64,000 nt of DNA from the NCBI GenBank assembly GCA_030407085.1, contig CM059582.1, forward strand, positions 27,417,001 to 27,481,000. The letters run 5' to 3'. This document shows, piece by piece, positions 34,213 through 44,560 of the stretch; position 1 is the first letter of the stretch, and every line of letters starts with the position of its first letter. Position numbers and translations under genes: made by a program. This DNA is from Trichopria drosophilae (taxonomy: Eukaryota; Arthropoda; Insecta; Hymenoptera; Diapriidae). The notes under the pieces were generated by a model. The model ran no database searches. It saw nothing but the letters and a program-made list of their open reading frames with translations, and had not been told where the DNA came from.

Positions 34213-36069
34213 ATAATATGTTATGAGTAATTATTTTTGCACCTATTTTTTAAAAGTATATTATAAATACATTTGCTTATTTTGGAATTTAGTGTCTTTT
34301 AGGTGAAACCATTTTGTGTCAAATAATGACGCCGTTTTGAATTTTGCCAATTTGCAATTGAAAGGGTATTAGTTTAATAGTAATTAAAAAAAAGACCTAT
34401 TACTTGTTGATTTTAGTTGATTAGAATTTTGGGTAGAGCTCTAGGCCGATTGATTCGAAACGTCCCATATACATTTCCATATTTATCATTTTTCAACATA
34501 GCTCAACACGGTGCGGTATACGACAGAATTTGAATACTAAACGTAGTGGTAATTTACAATTATATATAGTAAGATAGTAATTATGCTGTGGTATATTCTA
34601 TAAGAATCCATTTAACGAAAATGCTAGAATGAACGAACAGTGAAACAGCGCGGTATACCACTAGCACGAATTGAAAATATTTTAATTAGAGTTTGGCTCT
34701 ACTACATTCTTAGTCTATATTTAGTCTGGACATAAATATGGTATCAAACCATACCAATATTTTTTAATTAAATAAATTATGTAATAAAATAATTATATGT
34801 TAAACGAAAAGTGGTAACATTATTTTGTATTTATGCCTTTGTGTAGAAGACTCGATATTTTATATGTAAAGAGGAAATCTATTTCCTCAAATTACAGTCT
34901 TCATTACTTTGATAATGTACGTAAGTCGATTGCTTACATCAATAATATCATAATTCTGTTGATTCAAGTATCAGTAACTTCGGTAACAGTAACTGAGATA
35001 ATTGAGACATTTGATATTTTGTACGATAGAAACTCTATAAATTAAAATATTTAGTACTAATAAACAAGTAAAATTTCTTGGTCTAGATGGCAATTGTAAT
35101 AAAATGTAAACCAAGGAATAAAAGAAAATAAATATGCGTCGTTCTAATATGAACGCCACGCGAAAGATTACATTTATAACGGAAGCATATATTGCCAGAA
35201 AAGTTTATTATACTATTGAATAAGAGAAAACAAACCCCACCTGTTATTCATATTGCAAAATTATTATGTTGAAAAAGGCGTTTCGCACTTGGCCGCTGGT
35301 TGTGCTCTTCAGCAGGGATCCAGCAGCCGTACCCTGGACGCGATCATTTAATTTATTTGTAATTTTATAAATATATTGATTATTTCGAGTTTTTGAGGAG
35401 AAAATTTCTATTGTTTCTCTATATGAGAATTTATATATATTTATATGATTATTTAGTACTAAGGTTTGCATATTCGAGTTTTATGTAACAACTAATTAGG
35501 AAAATGTAATGAAATCATGCCTAGTTATTAATACAAAATAGTTTACTTGATTATGGTTTACTCATGTGTGATTGTTATTTTGCTCTATTCCTATATATGG
35601 TTAATCACCTTTATCTATACTTTCACTTTCAATTTGGAAAGCAAAGTACATGCTGCGGGTTTGTTAGTATCGATTCTATATTGAAAATTGAAGGAGACAA
35701 TTAAATCAGTAATGTACATTCAAATTAACGTATAAACTAACATTCCATTATTTGCCTTGCTCAAAAGTAAACTTCTATGAGCATTGATATCGACTGTGAT
35801 TTTAAATACTATCGGATATTGTGAAAATCTATAAAAAGATACATTAAACACTTGATTTGTCAAAAGCCCATTCGTGTTGCATGCATTCTTGAGATAAATG
35901 TGTTTACAAAAATTTTTTTTTAAACATTCAAATGTCTCATAATACGGTGAAAATTGTTGACCAATTTTAAAACAAAAGAATCAAAATCAGCCTGGGATTA
36001 TTTGTTTTAAAAGCAAACAAAATATCGACTTAAAAATGTTTAAAATTTTTTTTCACTGAAAGAGAAGTA
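34213..36069. other. AT-rich DNA with a small GC-rich patch
   Basis: The patch 35270-35345 is much GC-richer (minus strand GCGTCCAGGGTACGGCTGCT). It is open in a 75-codon minus frame containing RVQGTAAGSLLKSTTSGQVR, with an acceptor-like GTCCAG but a poor pyrimidine tract. It may be a piece of an exon or an inserted fragment; no family is recognised. Confidence 0.35.
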
Positions 36070-36196
36070 GTGCAAGCTCTTCCTGTCCAAAAGTGTAGTG
36101 GAAAACCATTCTTATCTTCTCTTCTAAATCTATTCTTTAATTTCTCTAATCTAAAGAAAATCATGATTGTGATGATTAAGAGTATAGTTCTCTCGA

Positions 36197-36261
36197 CCCA
36201 AACAGCACAAGCCCTTCTCAGGATCCAAAAGGACATCCCGGGACGGATTGTGCTGTTTGGG
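36197..36261. repeat. 65-bp hairpin with CCCAAACAGCACAA arms
   Basis: A perfect 14-bp inverted pair, CCCAAACAGCACAA (36197-36210) and TTGTGCTGTTTGGG (36248-36261), surrounds a GC-rich loop (AGGATCCAAAAGGACATCCC). It is much GC-richer than the DNA around it and sits just upstream of the Penelope-like remnant. Confidence 0.7.
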
Positions 36262-36324
36262 GACTATATTTCTGATCCTGACAAATACACCGATCAATCA
36301 GTGTATTCATTTAGAACATGTATT

Positions 36325-36790
36325 ATGACTTATAATATGTACAAAGAATTGATCATCCTACAAGAGTTTAATCATTTTGATACTCAAAACAGACTTCAGT
36401 TTACACTGGAATCTGAACAAAACAGTCAAATTAATTATCTTGACACCAATATCATAATTCAAAGTAATGGAAGTCTAAAAATCAATTAGTTTCACAACAA
36501 ATTCTAGTCATGAACATTCACTACAAATAGGCCTACCCTATGTCTCAAAAAATTGGTTTGATCTATGGTGTAGTTGATCATACGATAAAACTTTCATCTA
36601 TAGAATTTCACCGAGAAAACTTAATTAAAATTGAAAATATGTTATTACAAAGCGCTTACCATTTATTACTAATTAGAAAATGTATTAGAAAACAGTTATA
36701 CGTTACATTGTACAGTTTCCCCATACCTCAACATGAAAAATTACGACACTGGACAGTATCTAGCAAAAAACAGGACGCATTTTTTTGATA
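36325..36790 (+). pseudogene. Penelope-like element reverse transcriptase remnant
   Basis: Two open pieces in different frames together resemble the carboxyl part of a Penelope-like reverse transcriptase. The first (to 36489) reads NRLQFTLESEQNSQINYLDT, the region just before the family's 'W-[YF]-x-K-P' segment. A short stretch with three stop codons follows. The second, from 36540, reads SQKIGLIYGVVDHTIKLSS and then FHRENL, corresponding to the family's conserved thumb region. Frameshift and stops make it a pseudogene. The YxDD catalytic box and the GIY-YIG endonuclease are not visible, so both ends are missing. Recognition rests on remembered family patterns, not on a database search. Confidence 0.7.
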
Positions 36791-36899
36791 AGCCATACTT
36801 CTTTTCTGTTGTTTTTTCCTCATATAGTTGTATAATCAAATACGAATAAGGAACTTATATATAAGCTCATTTAGATCAGTAATTTTTGGCATTAAAGTA

Positions 36900-37325
36900 C
36901 ACTGAAAAAATTTTACTTGACAAATTCAACAACCATTGAGAAGTTGAGTCGAGAGTAGTTAAACAATTACTTTTTTTTATTAATAAAACTTGGTTGATGT
37001 TGTTAATTTTACTATTTTTACGTTAATATTATTTACCCAGTAAACGAAAAAGTATTCGGAATGATTGGAGATCAAAAAATGCGATACTACGCATAAAACT
37101 CAAAAAGGCATGTACTAATATAACATAAAAGCAACCGTTAATACCTGCACTAAAAATAATTCCACTAAAAAAGTTCCAGAAAAATTCCTAGTTGATTTGA
37201 CTAATTTTTAACTAAGCAGAGTAAGATGCAGTTACTACCGTAAAGAAGCTAAATCAACTAAAAATGTAGTTCTGCTAAAGTCCATTAAAAATATATCGCT
37301 CCAGCATCTTGAATAGTTTTTAGTG
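36900..37325. mobile_element. possible TA-flanked MITE
   Basis: It starts CACTGAAAAAATTTTACTTG after TA (36898-36899). A possible right end TTTTTAGTG is followed by TA (37326-37327). The interior is rich in AGTTGA and TCAACTA words in both orientations. The terminal match is short, so the right edge is uncertain. Confidence 0.4.
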
Positions 37326-37327
37326 TA

Positions 37328-39815
37328 CTAGGTAGTTAGGCTCTAAAAAATGTTTTTAAATGTAGTAGAATTAACTGACAAAATGTCGTTTCCATAACTA
37401 TATTTTTTGTTGATTTAACTCCGTTGTGGTTGTAACTATAACTTATAAAATTCCGTTGAGGACCTATTAAAATACTTTCAGTAGTTAAAAAGTAGTCAAA
37501 TTACCTAAGAATTTTTTTTAGACCAATTCTTAATATATTCTTAGAAAAAACACCATCTTGCAACAAAGTTAGTTACACTTTGTTGTGTGCAAGTATTTTC
37601 AAAATCTAGATTTTTATATATAGATTCTGCATAGTAAGTAAAATATTTAAATTGATGTTAAATAAAAGTCTTCAAGAAAACAATATGATTTTCAGCAAGT
37701 AGAAGATAATCATAATGTTTATTACTTAGATAACACAAACAACAAACTTTACAACTGTACACGTTTCATAAATAAAATACGACTTTCGAACATATTTCTG
37801 TAATGTAATGATATTTTTTATAGCCATTTAGAAAAACTAATTTCAGGATACGAGCCGAAAAACATCGTAATCCTGAAAAGATAAGAGTCTTTTTAGAAAG
37901 AAACTGTCACTTACTCACGTCTCTTTATTGCCACTCACTTCTTAATCCGACTTTCATACTTTGAAGGTAAGTTTATACGAAGAATAAAAAGAACAGAAAT
38001 GTTGCACGCGGCTTTGGAAGATTCCAAAGCCATCTTGAAATATAATACTTTGTGAAAATATAAACTATATAAATTTAAGACCTAATAACAAGCAAGTCGC
38101 GATGAAATTACATAGTTTTGCATTTTATTCTATCAACACCAATTGCCAATTCTTAATTTCAAAGTATAGTCAACTATGTTCGAATGATCAGATTGAGAAC
38201 TCGCTCGTTGTACAACTATTCGATTTTGGCTCCGTTGGAATTAAATTTGACTCTAACAGTTTCAGTATGTAGTTTAGTATCTAATCACTAAATTTTCGGA
38301 AGTGAATATTATCTACTCTTAACAAAACTTTTTCTTGCTAGAAAGAAGAATTTTTAAACAATAAAGTTCTGATAAAAGTGGCTAAATTTGTATTCCAAGA
38401 AAAGCTAATACTATATGAAGAGGACACGATTAAACTCACATTATTCTAACTCGGTATATCATGTATTCACTAGTAATCTAGTTGCAAAAGAGTTTTAAAA
38501 TCTAATTATAGATATAATTTCAATGTGTTTAACAAATTAAAACAGTATTAACGATCTTTTAAGGGCATTTAATTTCATTCATTTTTGTCTATTATTGTTA
38601 AAATAATGTTTTCAATTTTCCAATGGTAGCTACAGGCACCAACTAATTATATTCGTAGTAAGTAACTAACTGGACAGAGCTCAGACGAGTATAATCACAT
38701 ATTTATGTTACGAACAATGTCAGAATTTTTATGAATATGAGGCCAAATTTTGAAAACCCATAAGGGCGAATTCAGTTTGAAACAATTCGGGAAGTAATTT
38801 GAAATGACACCTAAAGTTACAAAATGAGACAAGGTGTATTTTAATTTTGACAGCAATATTTCTATCTTAGTCTTGTACGTCAATATTGTCAATGTAATTT
38901 CAATGATAGGTTGAAAAGTTGTATAACGATTTTTGTTTAGTAGAATATAAAATAAAAAATGGAGAAGTATTAATTTCCATCGCACATCAAGGAAATCATA
39001 TTCGTATATCTACCAAATAAATTTGCACTGCCTTAAATTTCCTTTGCAAAAAATTTGAGCGCATTCATGTTTCAAAGGTTTGTTACATTTGAAACTTGCA
39101 GTTAAGATAAGCTTACAATATAAGAGGATTAAATATTTCTTTATCAGCTTATTAGTATTAATAAATGTAGAAATATATGTACCTACAAATAGTTGGAATT
39201 AAAGTTTGAATTGAATCGAACGCTAGGCGTACAAACGGATGCGACAGACATTCTCTGCAATGAACACAAGATTGAAGGAATTGTGTAGAGCAATACATCT
39301 GCTGTATTCCTCTACGTGTCTCATGTTTGATTATGTAAGAGCTTTGAATCCTATTAACGGTAAAACCGCATAAATGCTACTATACATTACACGTATTTTT
39401 ATAATTAATATTAATTTATGAGCGGTTTCGCAATGTAAATAAAGTAAAATTTAGACAAATAAATAAAAAAGATGTTATGTTTATTTTAATTAATTTAAAC
39501 GTTATATTGGTAATACAGTTCTAGAATAATTACAGTCAACAAGTTCGATTTAATAATATGAAAGCGGATCTACAGATGTGTAATTTTCGATATGATATGC
39601 CAGAACATTGTATGTATGCTATAAGCAGTATTAGACATTTTTACACCTAGTTTTAGATATTATTGCAATATTATTAGATATTAATATAGTAGTATTAGTA
39701 AACTAGTAGTAAATTACCACTACACTTAGTAATAAAATGATTTCATATTATGTGGCAAAATAAATTTTATTTCGAACTCTCTTAATTTGAATCAGAGAAA
39801 ATTTCGCCAAATGCA
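37328..39815. other. AT-rich spacer
   Basis: No gene supported. A 96-codon minus frame at 38695-38985 has no recognised domain. Confidence 0.5.
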
Positions 39816-39905
39816 TCAACGAAAACAATTTTTACTGTTAAATCAGTCAATTTCACTGTTTGAACAGTCTATTTTACTATTTAACCAGTCGAAAGGTTGT
39901 ATTTA
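39816..39905. repeat. three degenerate ~21-bp tandem units
   Basis: Units of the form ACTGTTAAATCAGTC, ACTGTTTGAACAGTC and ACTATTTAACCAGTC follow each other with T-rich spacers. Each unit is itself nearly palindromic (ACTG...CAGT). The array lies about 120 bases beyond the 3' end of the LINE. Confidence 0.55.
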
Positions 39906-40020
39906 CTGAAACTCCTGCAGAACTCAACCCTAGTGCCCACTATTTCACTGGTTCCTCATTTATACATTCTTTTAACACCGATCACTGAATATAACCAGTG
40001 ATTTGCTTTTCATCCTACAT

Positions 40021-40272
40021 ATATAATAATAATAATAATAATATTTTATTGACCAATTTCTCCTCTACATAAATTATTACATAAAGGACCTATAGGGGAC
40101 AAAATATGTCCGTACATAGGTTGGTCCTTACTAACTAAAAATAACTATAAATTAATTGTCCAACGTAGATGGCATAACACGCGAGTTTATGGTTTTTGAG
40201 ATATATAATTTGCGTAGTTTCAGGTACATGCGAAGTTATATATTGCATAGAGATGCGAATAGAAATTAGGAA
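40021..40272 (-). mobile_element. LINE 3'UTR and (ATT)n tail
   Basis: Downstream of the ORF2 stop the minus strand continues about 230 bases to GGTCAATAAAATATT, which contains AATAAA, and then repeated ATT triplets (40021-40042). A short triplet tail instead of poly-A is common in CR1-group and related elements. It marks the 3' boundary. Confidence 0.8.
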
Positions 40273-42858
40273 CTACTCTATATCCTTAGTTCTAATAGAC
40301 TGTTTCAGCTTTCTTCTCAATAACTTGTTACTAATACTTAATGTTTTCAGTGCATTAGGTAGCATATTAAAATATTTTAACGCGTAGTATTCAAAACTTC
40401 TTTGACCAATTTTTAAGCGATGCATTGGCAATATAATGTTTTTGCATCTGGTATTGGATGAATTTTGTTTATATTCCTCTGTGAGTTGTTTATATCTATA
40501 AACTATGCTGTTCAAAACAAAAATCTGACGTAATCCTAAAGGTGCTTCTTGGTCTTTTACCGCAATAATTTTGAAAATCCTCTTCTGTAGTCTATCTAAT
40601 GGGTCTAGTGATGAGTTGTACAGTCCTCCCCAGCCAATTATTCCATACACCGCGATACTATTGAATAATCCATAGTAAATTTGTAGCAATTGTTTATTAG
40701 AAAGAACTTTCTTAAGTCTGTAGAAAACGTAGACAAGATATTTTGTTTTCTTAATTACGTTACCTATATGAACATCCCATTTTAAATTTGAATCATATGT
40801 TACCCCAAGGTATTTGCAATTTGACGTTCTGTTTAGCAATTGTCCATTTATCGTAATATTAATAATCTCTGGGATTGAATCCTTGTAGTTGCCAAAAGTA
40901 ATGAATGTGGATTTATTTACATTTAAGAATAAATTATTTACGTATAGCCATGAATAAATCCTTTCTAGTATGTTTGTTAATGACATTTCAATTTCATACC
41001 AATTTACGCCACTAATTGTCACTGCAGTATCATCGGCATAGGCTATTAGTTTTTTATGTAATAATAGCAAATCATTAATATATAATATGAACAACAGCGG
41101 CCCCAAGATTGAACCTTGTGGTACACCAACATTGATTGTAATTGGTTCACTGTTAACTTCATTAATTTTGACCACTTGTACTCTATTTAATAAGTAACTT
41201 TCAATGAGTGTTAGAGCTATACCCCTTATACCCATATTGTTGAGCTCCGATAAAAGTATTTTGTGATCAATAGTGTCGAAAGCTTTGGAATAATCCAAAA
41301 ATGCAACTGCGGTTGGCGTACTCCTACTTAGATTATCGTAGATAAATTTGCTTAGTAAGGCAATAGCATCATCTGTACCCTTCTTTTTTTGAAAACCTAA
41401 TTGTCTAGTACTAATCAAATTGTGTTTATTTATAAAATTGTACAATCTGGTATGCAATATTTTCTCAAAGACCTTAGCTAGGTTTGAAATAAGTGTAATA
41501 GGTCGGTAATTATCAACTAAGCATTTACGACCTTTCTTGTACACAGGACAAACTTCCGCTATCTTAAACTGTATAGAACATTTACCTGAAACTATGGCAG
41601 TATTTATAATCTGTGTTAAGTATGGTGTAAAATATGCAGCAGCCAATTTAATAGTGAAAGCATCAAGTCCATCAAATCCTCCAGTTTTATTTTTAAGTTC
41701 TTGTATAGTTTTATACACTTCAGCTTCATTTGTTGGAGTTACGAATAATGAATATTGGTTAATCGGTATTTCTGGAATCTCATATCGTTGATTTAGTACA
41801 GCTAAATTTTCCTTAAGTTGGTTTGCAACTCTACTGAAAAATTTGTTGAAACAATTAGCCTTCACCCTATCATCGTTGACTAATTTGTTATTGATCATGA
41901 TGTCATTTATTTGATCCCTTTTAGTTTTATTATCCAATTTTTCGTTAACAAATTTCCATACCTCTTTAGTGTTGGATTTTTGCAATTTCTTGAGCTCAAA
42001 TTTATTCTTTGCGATTCGAAGTAGTGTTTTAAGCCGTTTTTCGTAGTTGTAAAACTCTATCCTTTTACCATCATTATTTTTCCAATCTAAGTATAATTTT
42101 TTCTTGCAATTTATGGAGTTAATAAGCGCTGTCGTAATCCATTTATTTCTCGGTATTTGAGATCTAGTCTTGATCTGGCATGAGCACTTATATATGTTTT
42201 GCATCTTATATATAAGTAATTCCAATGCAACTTCATTATCTTGTTCTTCTGCGACCTGGTTCCAATTTTCCCTTGCACATAGGTCTAGGAATTTTACTTT
42301 ATTTATTTCAAATTTATGACGTAATTTACAATTAGTTTTGTTACCATGAATCGATAAGACAATAGGGTAGTGGTCAGTTACAGTATCTATAATTTTTCCT
42401 GCGGTAAATTGTAGCTTTCCTTTCACAAAAATATGATCTATACAGATTCCTCGACTCATGAGACTATTTGGATGTGTAATCGTATTTATAGTAGACTGAT
42501 AACCTTTTTGGAGTAATTGATAAAAATATTTTTCCGTTATTTTATTAAACTCAATGAGATCAAGATTTATATCACCTAGTATTATATGACATGTGCTTTT
42601 AATGTTATTTAACAAAAACAGATCTAAATCTGTAATAAAATCTTCTCGTGCATAATCATGACATCGATATATTCCCGTAATTTTTACAATATTTTCATCC
42701 TCTAACTTAATTAATATACTAGTTATTTCAAGTTTGTTAAATTGTTCGTTGACAACTTGATAGATATGATTACTCTTTACATAAGTTATTACACCATCGC
42801 ATATATTTATTCGGCTATTATTCGTAAAGTGTGTATATCCATCAATATTTACAAACAT
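40273..42858 (-). CDS. CR1-group LINE ORF2: endonuclease (part) and reverse transcriptase
   Basis: The 861-codon frame carries the rest of an APE-type endonuclease and a complete reverse transcriptase. Endonuclease motifs: GDIN (residues 95-98), DHIFVKG (141-147) and TDHYPIVLSI (161-170). RT motifs: NYRPITLISNLAKVFEKIL (450-468), FLDYSKAFDTIDHK (520-533), GVPQGSILGPLLF (578-590) and the catalytic YADD (607-610). The FLDYSKAFD and GxPQGSILGPLLF wording fits the CR1/L2/Daphne side of the non-LTR tree rather than Jockey or R1. The listed ATG is not the true start: the first part of the endonuclease lies in the frame at 42860-43078, and the reading frame slips by one base near 42860. Apart from this break the frame is intact, so the insertion is young. 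Confidence 0.93.
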   Translation of the reverse strand: MFVNIDGYTHFTNNSRINICDGVITYVKSNHIYQVVNEQFNKLEITSILIKLEDENIVKITGIYRCHDYAREDFITDLDLFLLNNIKSTCHIILGDINLDLIEFNKITEKYFYQLLQKGYQSTINTITHPNSLMSRGICIDHIFVKGKLQFTAGKIIDTVTDHYPIVLSIHGNKTNCKLRHKFEINKVKFLDLCARENWNQVAEEQDNEVALELLIYKMQNIYKCSCQIKTRSQIPRNKWITTALINSINCKKKLYLDWKNNDGKRIEFYNYEKRLKTLLRIAKNKFELKKLQKSNTKEVWKFVNEKLDNKTKRDQINDIMINNKLVNDDRVKANCFNKFFSRVANQLKENLAVLNQRYEIPEIPINQYSLFVTPTNEAEVYKTIQELKNKTGGFDGLDAFTIKLAAAYFTPYLTQIINTAIVSGKCSIQFKIAEVCPVYKKGRKCLVDNYRPITLISNLAKVFEKILHTRLYNFINKHNLISTRQLGFQKKKGTDDAIALLSKFIYDNLSRSTPTAVAFLDYSKAFDTIDHKILLSELNNMGIRGIALTLIESYLLNRVQVVKINEVNSEPITINVGVPQGSILGPLLFILYINDLLLLHKKLIAYADDTAVTISGVNWYEIEMSLTNILERIYSWLYVNNLFLNVNKSTFITFGNYKDSIPEIINITINGQLLNRTSNCKYLGVTYDSNLKWDVHIGNVIKKTKYLVYVFYRLKKVLSNKQLLQIYYGLFNSIAVYGIIGWGGLYNSSLDPLDRLQKRIFKIIAVKDQEAPLGLRQIFVLNSIVYRYKQLTEEYKQNSSNTRCKNIILPMHRLKIGQRSFEYYALKYFNMLPNALKTLSISNKLLRRKLKQSIRTKDIE

Positions 42859-42859
42859 G

Positions 42860-43078
42860 TTATGATCTGATAATCTTGGCTTCTGTGCAAACTATAACGT
42901 CTGGTTTCTTTTGATAGGAGTTTATCATAGTTTCTAAATTAACAACGTTTTTCCTGATACTTCTTATGTTTCGATGTAGTATGAATAACTCAGCCTTACA
43001 AAATGTTTGATTCGCATTTAATTCATATACGCTTTCAAAACATAACTCTTCATTTAAATTATAAGCTTCAGTATCCAT
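42860..43078 (-). CDS. CR1-group LINE ORF2 amino-terminal part (frameshifted)
   Basis: The 72-codon frame starts at ATG 43078 and holds the first endonuclease motifs: LHRNIRSIRKNVVNLETMI, with the conserved Asn after the first strand, and PDVIVCTEAK, with the catalytic Glu. It ends at TAA 42862-42860. Protein similarity then continues in the next frame (from about SDHNMF), so the stop reflects a one-base slip. It begins 71 bases after the ORF1 stop. The alternative, programmed recoding, has no visible slippery site to support it. Confidence 0.88.
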   Translation of the reverse strand: MDTEAYNLNEELCFESVYELNANQTFCKAELFILHRNIRSIRKNVVNLETMINSYQKKPDVIVCTEAKIIRS

Positions 43079-43149
43079 TATCTTGTAATTTAAGTTTTGA
43101 ATGGAGGGTCTGGTTTAAATGGATAATTAGTATCATTTATTAGTTTTTC

Positions 43150-44490
43150 TTATCTTACTTTATAACTCTGGCAGTTGTCAATATCACCAGCTGAGTGTTC
43201 AACAGTTCTTTTATTTATTAAATATTTATTTGCGTTCTCACAATTTACACACTTTCTTATAGACGAGGTACATAATGACGTATCATGATTTCCCGCACAT
43301 TTAATACAGCTTTTAGCTCTTTTAAACTGTTCCAAACACTTTTTTAGACTATGATTACAACCTCCGCAATTTTTACAGCACTTAATATTAAAGTTATCAT
43401 ATATTTTACAGCTTTCAAATCCAATAAAAACCGCTTTGTTCTTCATAATTCTATAATATGTATTACTGGTAACTTCAGCAATCGCAGCATAATTATTATT
43501 TTTCTGCTTATATTTATACATAATTTTCACACTATTTTCTAATAATTGATTTCTTATTATAATATCTTTGGCTAGATCAATTTCGCTTATGTTTTCAGTA
43601 ATATTAGTAATTCTTATTTGGGGATTGCTTTTGATGAAAGTTTCAACAATTAATTCATCTTTGTTTTCTGCATTTATTGCACTGATTATATCCGTCGAAT
43701 CTTTTTCACTATCACATTTAAGAATTATTGTTCCATTATTAGCCTTGCTTATTTTTAACACTTTTGCAGTAGTCTTCGTTGCCACCTGCCTTCTTACCAC
43801 TTTCAATGCATCTCCTTTAAAATTATTATTTGGTTTTATCGTGATTCTGACAGATTCTTGTCTTTTATTGTTTCCTTCCACAATAGCAGCATATGTATTT
43901 GTAGTATTAACATTTTTTTCTGCGGTTATTGCAATAGACCTCAAAAAGTTGTTATGTTCTCGTAGCTCATTATTTTGCTTAATTAATTCGTTGTTAAATC
44001 TTGTCTCACTGACTAATTCATTTAGATACTCCTGACAGTCATAACACTCAGTATTTCGATCAAGTTTACGTTTTTTTGTTTTATCGCTTGTAGATTTTTC
44101 GCTGCTAATTGATACAATGTCATCATTATCATTAATTTCCATTTCTTCATTTTCATATTCACAGGTTACATTTAAACCATTATTTATGTTATCTAGATGC
44201 TTTTGTAGAATAACGATTTTCTTTTGAATGATAGTCACCTCACTATTCTCAGTATTTCTATCACACGATTTCAAGTCGTCAAAAGTTAGGTTAGGATGTG
44301 CCGGACAAACCACCTCGTGTCTGGCTACAAAAAATCCTTTCTCATGTCGCACTTTTCTGGTAATCTCAGACTTGCAGTATCCACCATCACAAATTATACA
44401 TATGACTTGAGCAAACTTTCTATTATTATGACAAGTATGATTAACATAATCAGGAGGAATCTCGCGCGCGTCCTCACTCGACCACGCCAT
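43150..44490 (-). CDS. CR1-group LINE ORF1, RNA-binding zinc-knuckle protein
   Basis: The 446-residue frame has a Cys/His-rich amino end with CIICDGGYC (31-39) and HEVVCPAH (58-65), which looks like a PHD- or LAP-type zinc fold. A charged, Asn/Glu-rich coiled-coil stretch follows (about 155-190), then a middle region of RRM-like character (about 240-345). Three Cys-His knuckles lie near the end: C372-x2-C-x4-H-x4-C385, C395-x2-C-x3-H-x4-C407, and C414-x2-C with H432 and C440. The last resembles the H-x-A-x-D-x2-C-x-x-Y-K ending common in these ORF1 proteins. The role known for the family is binding the element RNA to form the retrotransposition particle. The ATG at 44490 is the first in frame and lies close to the 5' end of the element. 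Confidence 0.9.
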   Translation of the reverse strand: MAWSSEDAREIPPDYVNHTCHNNRKFAQVICIICDGGYCKSEITRKVRHEKGFFVARHEVVCPAHPNLTFDDLKSCDRNTENSEVTIIQKKIVILQKHLDNINNGLNVTCEYENEEMEINDNDDIVSISSEKSTSDKTKKRKLDRNTECYDCQEYLNELVSETRFNNELIKQNNELREHNNFLRSIAITAEKNVNTTNTYAAIVEGNNKRQESVRITIKPNNNFKGDALKVVRRQVATKTTAKVLKISKANNGTIILKCDSEKDSTDIISAINAENKDELIVETFIKSNPQIRITNITENISEIDLAKDIIIRNQLLENSVKIMYKYKQKNNNYAAIAEVTSNTYYRIMKNKAVFIGFESCKIYDNFNIKCCKNCGGCNHSLKKCLEQFKRAKSCIKCAGNHDTSLCTSSIRKCVNCENANKYLINKRTVEHSAGDIDNCQSYKVR

Positions 44491-44560
44491 GATTCAGAAT
44501 GAACATGGCGTTGAACATTTATATACAATTTCAATAAAGTAGACATTAAATTGTATTTGG
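44491..44560 (-). mobile_element. LINE 5'UTR, approximate 5' end
   Basis: The short leader contains ATGATTCAGAATGAACATGG read from the plus strand just upstream of ORF1. The exact 5' boundary is not visible. I found no convincing target duplication between this side and the 40.02-kb side, which is usual for CR1-type elements. Confidence 0.5.
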
